A program made the translations under genes and the position numbers. A stretch of DNA of 26,599 nucleotides from positions 1 through 26,599 of IMG/VR virus record IMGVR_UViG_3300025131_000347. One strand, 5' to 3'. This document shows positions 21,575 through 26,599 of this stretch, piece by piece; within the stretch, counting starts at the first letter, position 1, and the number at the start of each line of letters is the position of its first letter. This stretch comes from a virus. The notes under the pieces are model-generated. The model was not told the origin of the DNA and made no database searches. It saw only the letters and a list, made by a program, of their open reading frames with translations.

Positions 21575-21907
21575 ATGAATAGAATAAAAGTTAAAATACA
21601 GAATTGGTTACTTAAAAATTTATTTAACGCAATTAGCGAAGATGATATTCTCAAATATGAGAAAGGAAAGTTTCTTCTTAGGGGAACACTTTTAGATACG
21701 AGAGCAACAGGAAACTTTGTTAGTCAAGCTAATAGTATATTACGTTCACAATTATGGAAGCATCTTACTGATGATATAAAATATATTTCTAATCAAAGGA
21801 TGTATGAGAAAAGTACAACCATTGATGATGTAATATTTGGTAAAGCTATGCTTTATAATTTAGATATACTAGAACGCAAGTTAGAGCGTTTAAGTAAATT
21901 AAAATAA
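21575..21907 (+). CDS. Conserved small phage protein after portal
   Basis: A 110-residue protein: a basic, aromatic N-terminus (MNRIKVKIQNWLLKNLFNAI), then EDDILKYEKGKFLLRGTLLD and a helical region ending KSTTIDDVIFGKAMLYNLDI LERK. The 'KSTT..D...FGKAMLYN.DI' ending is familiar from phage genes placed between portal and scaffold; its function is unknown to me. There is no metal site or membrane segment. The start is preceded by AATAAAACACCT with no Shine-Dalgarno. Confidence 0.7.
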   Translation: MNRIKVKIQNWLLKNLFNAISEDDILKYEKGKFLLRGTLLDTRATGNFVSQANSILRSQLWKHLTDDIKYISNQRMYEKSTTIDDVIFGKAMLYNLDILERKLERLSKLK

Positions 21908-21916
21908 TTAATTCGT

Positions 21917-21933
21917 GGGGTTGAGTATACCCC
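21917..21933 (+). terminator. Small GC-rich hairpin before scaffold gene
   Basis: GGGGT / ACCCC with the loop TGAGTAT, followed by TTAATC. There is no real T-tract, so it may be an attenuator, mRNA-stability element or weak terminator between the 110-residue gene and the scaffold-like gene. Confidence 0.4.
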
Positions 21934-21947
21934 TTAATCAAAACACT

Positions 21948-22592
21948 ATGTCAAATGAAAAAAAGATGGAGAAAAAAGAAAACGTTCAGAATGCTCCTAC
22001 TGAACAAGAGGAGAATAAAAAAGACGTTCAACCTGCTCCAGTTGAGCAAAGCGAGGAATCTAAACCTGAAGTTGATTACGTAGCTGAACTAGGTATAGCT
22101 AAGTCTAAACTAGAGAAAGCTGGTAACACAATTGAAAAAATAAAGAAAGAAAACAAAGAGTTAAAGAATGATGATGATGATGATGAGTATATTGATTATC
22201 AAGAAGAAATTAATAAACAAGTAGCTAAAAAGATGGACAGTGTAAGAGCTGATTTATCTGAAGATACTATTGAATCTACATTAGAAGATTTAACAGTTAA
22301 TGTAGATGAAAGAGCTTTAATCAAACATCATTACGATAACTCTTTACAAAAAACTGGCTTTTCCCGCCAGGCAATTATGCAAGACTTATTGAATGCAAAA
22401 CTACTTGCTAACAGGAAAACTCTTTCAAAAGAAAATTCAGAATTAAAAGCTGCATTATCTGCGAAAGAATCTACTGGTAATTCAAGTAGAGGAGCTAATT
22501 TAGATAAAGCTAATATTGATAAACCAATAAAACCTATATCTGATATGACAAGAGATGAGCATAAAGCATACTGGGAAAGTTTTAAAAAATAA
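21948..22592 (+). CDS. Scaffold / capsid-assembly-like protein
   Basis: A 214-residue protein starting MSNEKKMEKKENVQNAPTEQ. I prefer ATG 21948 to a GTG at 21915 that lies inside the GC-rich hairpin. The N-terminal third is highly charged, with an imperfect repeat (NVQNAPTEQ / DVQPAPVEQ). The middle is coiled coil (AKSKLEKAGNTIEKIKKENK) with an acidic DDDDDE run. The C-terminal half is helical and ends DMTRDEHKAYWESFKK, a typical scaffold C-terminus. Its position immediately before the major capsid gene and its composition indicate a scaffold guiding prohead assembly. No protease domain is visible. Confidence 0.8.
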   Translation: MSNEKKMEKKENVQNAPTEQEENKKDVQPAPVEQSEESKPEVDYVAELGIAKSKLEKAGNTIEKIKKENKELKNDDDDDEYIDYQEEINKQVAKKMDSVRADLSEDTIESTLEDLTVNVDERALIKHHYDNSLQKTGFSRQAIMQDLLNAKLLANRKTLSKENSELKAALSAKESTGNSSRGANLDKANIDKPIKPISDMTRDEHKAYWESFKK

Positions 22593-22637
22593 TTGAAGAT
22601 TTTATAATTTAAAATTTTCATTAGGAAAATCAGAAAT

Positions 22638-23483
22638 ATGGCAATAAGTACAGGAACAATTACAAAAGCAGATGTTGTAGTATTTGAACCAGAGATATGG
22701 GAAGGTGCTGTTAATGATTTCTATAGAGCAAAGTTAATTGCAGGTAATTTCTTTTGGGATTTATCTTCTGCAGTAGACCAAGGTGGTGACCAAATTAATA
22801 TTCCAAATATTGCACAAATGACAGCGAATACTAAAACAAATGGTGCAGAAGTAACTTTAAATTCAGAGGTAGAAACTGATATTAATTTAGTAATTAATAG
22901 ATGGCAAGAAGTTTCCTTCTTAATTGAAGACTTTGAATCAAGACAAGTTGCTGCAGTATATGACTTACAAGAGAAATTTGCTAGAAACGCTGGGTACACA
23001 GCTGCTGCTAAATTAGAAGATGCACTAATCGCATTATTTAGTGGGTTTACCCAAATTGTTGGAGCATCTGATGCAACATTAGTAGATTCTGATATTAGAA
23101 AAGCAATTCAATATCTAGATGATGCTGATGCTCCACAGGAAGACAGAGCATTCTTTTTATGCCCTGCAACAATGTGGGATGACATCATGGCTATTGATAA
23201 GTTTGTATTAGCAAACGAATCAGGTGGTCGTGGTCCAGTAACCTCAGGTCCAGTTGGTATGTTATATGGATATAAAGTTTATGTAACTTCAAGATGTTCT
23301 GATGGTGATGGTGGTGTTCAAGCATTTGCTCACAAAGATGCATTAGTATATGCGTCTAGTAGAGTCAGAGTACAGTCAAACTATGTTCCACAACGTTTAG
23401 GTACTTTAGTTACCGCAGACGTTATGTATGGCACTTTAGAAAACAGAGACACATCAGGAGTATGGATAAAAGCTGCTGCTTAG
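22638..23483 (+). CDS. Major capsid protein
   Basis: A 281-residue protein: MAISTGTITKADVVVFEPEI, WEGAVNDFYRAKLIAGNFFW, GGDQINIPNIAQMTANTKTN, INRWQEVSFLIEDFESRQVA, then FFLCPATMWDDIMAIDKFVL and GPVGMLYGYKVYVTSRC. Extended-arm, P-domain-like and A-domain-like segments in this order are typical of HK97-fold coat proteins of the P22/N4-like group. The place directly after the scaffold gene fits. The ATG is preceded by GAAAATCAGAAAT, with AGGA only at a long spacing, so initiation is not classical. A hairpin follows the stop. Confidence 0.88.
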   Translation: MAISTGTITKADVVVFEPEIWEGAVNDFYRAKLIAGNFFWDLSSAVDQGGDQINIPNIAQMTANTKTNGAEVTLNSEVETDINLVINRWQEVSFLIEDFESRQVAAVYDLQEKFARNAGYTAAAKLEDALIALFSGFTQIVGASDATLVDSDIRKAIQYLDDADAPQEDRAFFLCPATMWDDIMAIDKFVLANESGGRGPVTSGPVGMLYGYKVYVTSRCSDGDGGVQAFAHKDALVYASSRVRVQSNYVPQRLGTLVTADVMYGTLENRDTSGVWIKAAA

Positions 23484-23493
23484 TAGTTTTATT

Positions 23494-23518
23494 CTGTGGG
23501 TTATCTATTAATCCACAG
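23494..23518 (+). terminator. Hairpin after major capsid gene
   Basis: CTGTGGGTT / AATCCACAG forms a 9-bp stem (one G-T) with a 7-base loop, starting 11 bases after the capsid stop. No T-tract follows, so partial termination or protection of the abundant capsid message from 3' decay are both possible. Confidence 0.55.
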
Positions 23519-23543
23519 AGCTAAGATTATTAACCAAAAACCT

Positions 23544-23675
23544 ATGGGAGTAAGAATAAATATCACAAAAAAAGAAAGATTGTTCATTCACAAAGATGGT
23601 CGTGTTGAAGTTCTAAGTAGTACAGATAAATCAAAACCTAAAAAGAAGAAAGAGAAAAAAGATGAAAGTATATAA
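23544..23675 (+). CDS. 43-residue basic protein
   Basis: MGVRINITKKERLFIHKDGR, then VEVLSSTDKSKPKKKKEKKD and ESI. A short beta-type start is followed by a Lys-rich tail. The start sequence AAAAACCTATG matches other late genes, and its end overlaps the following glycosyltransferase by 14 bases, which supports translation. No function recognised; a minor capsid-decorating or head protein is possible. Confidence 0.6.
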   Translation: MGVRINITKKERLFIHKDGRVEVLSSTDKSKPKKKKEKKDESI

Positions 23676-24738
23676 TATTACAGGGTGTCATTTTTCTTGT
23701 GCTTATGTTAGACAACTTCTCCCTATGTGGGAGAATGGCTATAATGGTAATTTTATTGGATTAAATACACCTAGAAAAGATATGAAGACAATCACTCAAG
23801 AAGCAATAGATTCAGACATAATAGTATTTCATAGACCAGAACTAGGTACATATTGGAAGGTAGCTGACATTCTTAAGGGGATGGGGAAAAAAATAGTATT
23901 TGATAATGATGATACATTTAAACTTCACAAAGGACATCCTTTTTATAAGATGCATATTGGTATGAAATTAATGGACAAATTTAATAGAAATTATGATATG
24001 ATAAATTATCAAACAAATAGTTTCATTAGAGCTGCAGACTTAGTAACTACTACTACAAAGACATTAGCTAAAGAGTATAAGGAATTAAATCCTAATGTAG
24101 TGATATTACCAAACTGTGTTAATCTAGATGATTGGGAAGAACCATTAAGACATGAAGATAATATAGTAAGAATAGGTATATCAGGTTCAACTGCATATAC
24201 TTATGATTTTAAGAACATTAAAAATTATATCAAAGAATTAGATGAAAGGGATGATGTTCAATTTATACTATTTGGACTTGATGATAAAGAAGATAGAAAA
24301 AAATATCCAAAGGTAACTAAGATTCTTGAAGATGAATATGCATTTTGGGATACATTAAAAAATAAAGAACACATGCATTGGGTTGATAGGTCTAAGTATA
24401 ATGAAACATTAAATAATTTAAAGTTAGATATAATGCTTATTCCAAGACAAGAATGTTATTTTAACAGATGTAAATCAAACGTTAAATTTTTAGAAGCAGC
24501 AATGTGTGAGATACCAGTAGTAGCAAGTAGTTTTACAGATGGTCCTTACGAAGAACTAGATGGGAAGAATGGTATTAAAATAAAAGATAAAACAAAATGG
24601 AAAGAGATAGTTGATGACCTTATTAAGAATAAAGAAAAGAGAAGGGCGATAGGCAAAGAAGCAAAACGATATGTTCTTAATAATTATGATATTAAAGACC
24701 ATGCATATAAATGGGAAGAAGTATATAAAACCTTATGA
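23662..24738 (+). CDS. GT-B type (GT4-like) glycosyltransferase
   Basis: A 358-residue protein. The N-terminal Rossmann half contains MKVYNITGCHFSCAYVRQLL, DIIVFHRPELG and KKIVFDNDDTF. The second half has VVILPNCVNLDDWE (~151-164), IRIGISGSTAY-like and DVQFILFGLDD strands, then FNRCKSNVKFLEAAMCEIPV and VASSFTDGPYEE, matching the donor-binding E-x7-E-like region of GT4 enzymes. Role: transfer of an activated sugar to an unknown acceptor. It directly follows the capsid gene in the late operon and is coupled to a second transferase (ATGA overlap). This suggests decoration of virion proteins, though host surface or DNA cannot be excluded. Confidence 0.85.
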   Translation: MKVYNITGCHFSCAYVRQLLPMWENGYNGNFIGLNTPRKDMKTITQEAIDSDIIVFHRPELGTYWKVADILKGMGKKIVFDNDDTFKLHKGHPFYKMHIGMKLMDKFNRNYDMINYQTNSFIRAADLVTTTTKTLAKEYKELNPNVVILPNCVNLDDWEEPLRHEDNIVRIGISGSTAYTYDFKNIKNYIKELDERDDVQFILFGLDDKEDRKKYPKVTKILEDEYAFWDTLKNKEHMHWVDRSKYNETLNNLKLDIMLIPRQECYFNRCKSNVKFLEAAMCEIPVVASSFTDGPYEELDGKNGIKIKDKTKWKEIVDDLIKNKEKRRAIGKEAKRYVLNNYDIKDHAYKWEEVYKTL

Positions 24739-25346
24739 AAAAAGTATTATTAGCAATTCCAACTAGTGGTAATTTAGATTATAGAATAGTTGAATTTATG
24801 CTAGATATGTATAACCAAAAGAAATATAAAGTAACTATACATATTTCAAAGCTAGTAGGAATTGAAGCAAATAGAAATCAAATAGTTAAAGCACTTTTAA
24901 ATTCAACTTGTGATTACCTACTTATGGTAGATACAGATAATCCCCCCCTGGATAATCCTTTAGATTTAATAAAAGAAGATAAAGATATTATAGGATTACC
25001 CACTCCAATTAATATGAGTTGTATTAGAGGAATGAGTTTCTTCAAATATAATATCTATAAAGATGATAAACAATTAAAAGATGGTGAAGGATTACAAAAG
25101 GTAGATGCGGTAGGAACTGGTTGTATACTTATTAAAAGAGAGGTATTTGAAAAATTGGGAGATAATCCTTTTACTCCAGAGAGATATGAAGATGATAGAA
25201 TAAAAGTAGGAGAAGATATAATGTTCTGTAGAAGGGTAAAGAAAGCAGGAATAGATATATGGACACATTGGGATTATAAGTGTCATCATTATAAGGAGAT
25301 AGATTTAACTACATTACCAGTAGAAATATTTAATAAACTAATATAA
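24735..25346 (+). CDS. GT-A type (GT2-like) glycosyltransferase
   Basis: A 203-residue protein: MKKVLLAIPTSGNLDYRIVE, VGIEANRNQIVKALLNSTCD, YLLMVDTDNPP (Asp-x-Asp at ~residue 61), DAVGTGCILIKREVFEKLG and GEDIMFCRRVKKAGIDIW followed by HxxH (CHHYKEID). These are the standard GT-A landmarks: nucleotide-binding strand, DxD metal site, acceptor-loop G-T-G and the E-D pair. It overlaps the GT-B gene by four bases, so the two probably act on the same glycan. Expressed late with capsid genes. Confidence 0.85.
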   Translation: MKKVLLAIPTSGNLDYRIVEFMLDMYNQKKYKVTIHISKLVGIEANRNQIVKALLNSTCDYLLMVDTDNPPLDNPLDLIKEDKDIIGLPTPINMSCIRGMSFFKYNIYKDDKQLKDGEGLQKVDAVGTGCILIKREVFEKLGDNPFTPERYEDDRIKVGEDIMFCRRVKKAGIDIWTHWDYKCHHYKEIDLTTLPVEIFNKLI

Positions 25347-25351
25347 AACTT

Positions 25352-25726
25352 ATGTTTAAAATTGAAGACATCACACCTACACGCGAAGTAGAATTACAAA
25401 ACGCAAAGTTACACAAATTGTTAGAAGAAAAAGTAAAGTTAGTAAATGAAGGTAAAGGTTATCAAAAAAAAGTAGAGGAACTACAAAAGAAACAAAGAAA
25501 GGTTGGACTTAAATTAAATAAGGTAAAAGAAAAGGTTTTGCCTTTAATAGCAGAAGAATCAACAAAGTTAGACATTGGACAATTTGAAGCACCTATGAAT
25601 GTTAATATTATAGATGGTAAATCTATTCTAACAATAGTAGATAGAGTAGAAGATTTTAAAAAAAGACTTTTAGAAAAATTAGAAGAAGATAATAAAAAAG
25701 ATGCCAAAGAAACAGAAACAGAGTAA
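25352..25726 (+). CDS. Coiled-coil protein, unknown
   Basis: 124 residues. Residues ~12-65 are a continuous heptad-like helix (LQNAKLHKLLEEKVKLVNEG, KKVEELQKKQRKVGLKLNKV). A short beta segment (FEAPMNVNIIDGKSILTIVD) and a second charged helix follow. Unrecognised. Placed between the glycosyltransferases and a tail-like gene, it could be a minor structural protein. Its end overlaps the next start by 26 bases. The start is preceded by ATAAAACTTATG without Shine-Dalgarno. Confidence 0.65.
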   Translation: MFKIEDITPTREVELQNAKLHKLLEEKVKLVNEGKGYQKKVEELQKKQRKVGLKLNKVKEKVLPLIAEESTKLDIGQFEAPMNVNIIDGKSILTIVDRVEDFKKRLLEKLEEDNKKDAKETETE

Positions 25727-26599
25727 ATACTACGAACAGTATTTTCAAATATTCACGTACTTTAACAACCTTTGGAATAAAATTATTCGTAAGCATGTTT
25801 TTAAAGTTAAGGTTGAAAATCAACCTAAAGTTCAAGATGTTAAGATTACTAATCCACAAGCTCCCCAGTCTTCATTAAAGGTTTCTAACTTTGAACAAGT
25901 TGAACAAGCATTGAATAAAAATGTAATTGACATTATAAAATTCCTAGAAAAGAAAGTTGAGCCAACTGATAATTCAGATATTCTTAAAAGTTTAAAAGGT
26001 ATTAGAAAAGAATTGAAGGTAAAAGATTTAACACCAAATGTAATTAAACGATTAGAGGATGTTAAAAAAGCTATAAGCAAGTTAGATATTAAATTTGACT
26101 TAAGTGGTTTAGAAAAGCGTTTAGATGTATCACAGGGCTTATTAGAGAGCTTAAAGAACTACACAGAGTATGATGAGTGGAAGGTAAAGATAAATGGTAA
26201 GCAAATGGAAGAACTTGTCAATGCTATGGGTAAGCAATGGATTAGTGCTAGTGGCACAGGAATAATTAAAGATGGTAGTGGGAATCCTTATAGCTCAACT
26301 AATAAATTACCAGTAGAAGCTACTTTAGAAATAGGAGATATAGAAATTGGTGCAGTAGAACTTAAAGATGGTGATACTGATACCAGAGCAGATATTGAAA
26401 GTGATGGAACTAAAAATGCTTTATTCGTTCAAGCTAATAATGATAGTTTAGGAGTACAACAGGTTCAATCTAATTCATCTAATATAGCAACAGAAACTAC
26501 CTTAGGTTTAATAAAAGATACAGATGGAATTAAGCAGATTACAGATGCAGTTACAGTTGAACAAGCTACTGCAGCAAGTTTAAAAGCACTTGTTAATCC
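25701..26599 (+). CDS. Tail or head-tail protein, 3' end outside window
   Basis: Open from ATG 25701 to the window end (299 complete codons). N-terminus MPKKQKQSKYYEQYFQIFTY, then NNLWNKIIRKHVFKVKVENQ. Residues ~60-150 are helical (ILKSLKGIRKELKVKD). Residues ~185-300 are beta-rich and repetitive (LPVEATLEIGDIEIGAVELK, DGDTDTRADIESDGTKNALF), followed by TETTLGLIKDTDGIKQITDA. The beta pattern resembles phage fibre/neck or tail-adaptor proteins that present a receptor-binding part beyond the window. It overlaps the coiled-coil gene by 26 bases. Not assigned to a family. Confidence 0.65.
   Translation, partial: MPKKQKQSKYYEQYFQIFTYFNNLWNKIIRKHVFKVKVENQPKVQDVKITNPQAPQSSLKVSNFEQVEQALNKNVIDIIKFLEKKVEPTDNSDILKSLKGIRKELKVKDLTPNVIKRLEDVKKAISKLDIKFDLSGLEKRLDVSQGLLESLKNYTEYDEWKVKINGKQMEELVNAMGKQWISASGTGIIKDGSGNPYSSTNKLPVEATLEIGDIEIGAVELKDGDTDTRADIESDGTKNALFVQANNDSLGVQQVQSNSSNIATETTLGLIKDTDGIKQITDAVTVEQATAASLKALVN

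Noticed and set aside
21915-21947. GTG start 11 codons upstream for the scaffold-like gene
   Set aside because: GTG lies in a GC-rich hairpin. ATG 21948 is preceded by AATCAAAACACT, the pattern seen at other late genes.
1-26599. Recoded stop codons (UGA as Gly or Trp)
   Set aside because: TGA stops occur in ATGA overlaps with following genes (18053, 24735, 10677) and end ordinary proteins, so the standard bacterial code fits.
1-26599. Window as a complete circular genome joining end to start
   Set aside because: Joining the last base to the first puts the 3'-terminal gene into a stop within about 60 bases and does not continue the gene open at base 3. Replication genes and a tail tube are also missing.

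Overview
This window is part of a tailed double-stranded DNA phage genome (Caudoviricetes), or a prophage or metagenomic contig of one. The evidence is a contiguous small terminase, large terminase, portal, assembly-protein and major-capsid block, large virion proteins, and dense gene packing. The DNA is strongly A+T-rich by eye (not computed). Stops are TAA, TAG and TGA. TGA is a true stop, because several TGA codons lie in ATGA stop/start overlaps, so I see no sign of an altered code. I cannot name the host. The AGAAAGG ribosome binding sites of one gene group fit an ordinary bacterial 16S 3' tail. No integrase, DNA polymerase, helicase, tRNA or CRISPR is visible, and both window edges cut through genes.

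Layout. (1) 1-8855, rightward: virion and tail genes. These are a fibre-like protein with a seven-unit beta-propeller-like insertion, a small Ala-rich protein, an 830-residue virion protein with a peptidoglycan-hydrolase-like domain, and a 1200-residue polyvalent protein. (2) 8856-16000, leftward: an accessory, DNA-metabolism and lysis arm. It holds a NinG-like HNH protein, a possible nuclease, a conserved phage protein, a DUF616-type transferase, a DNA methyltransferase, a GT-A glycosyltransferase, an SSB-like protein, two small zinc-binding proteins, a membrane-anchored lysozyme-like protein and three small genes arranged like gene cassettes. The leftward and rightward arms converge at 8855/8856 on a hairpin that contains both stop codons. 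(3) 16000-16880: about 0.9 kb of intergenic DNA with divergent promoters, a perfect DnaA-box match, two rightward promoters of similar sequence, and several strong inverted repeats that could form structured RNA. (4) 16884-26599, rightward: ParB-methyltransferase fusion, TerS, TerL, portal, conserved small protein, scaffold-like protein, major capsid protein, a 43-residue protein, two glycosyltransferases, a coiled-coil protein and a tail or head-tail protein cut by the window edge.

How the genes fit together. The right arm is the late packaging and assembly operon, headed by a DNA methyltransferase. The left arm looks like the early or accessory operon, driven by two consensus sigma-70-type promoters with 17-base spacers. 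Four sugar-transferase-like proteins and two DNA methyltransferases point to heavy covalent modification of DNA, virion or host surface (inference). Six leftward genes share a near-identical AGAAAGG ribosome binding leader, while the late genes mostly lack a Shine-Dalgarno, so translation probably differs between the classes.

The most unusual region is 14821-16004. Three small genes are each bracketed by their own complementary arms (13/13, 10/10 and 13/14 paired positions). The spacers between them are palindromic, and half-sites close both ends. This resembles an integrase-less gene-cassette array, or an RNA processing or circularising arrangement. Also notable are the inverted repeats at 16306-16486, which could form a long-stem pseudoknot but coincide with a 51-codon ORF, and a leader hairpin plus short upstream ORF that appears to sequester the start codon of the glycosyltransferase at 12717.
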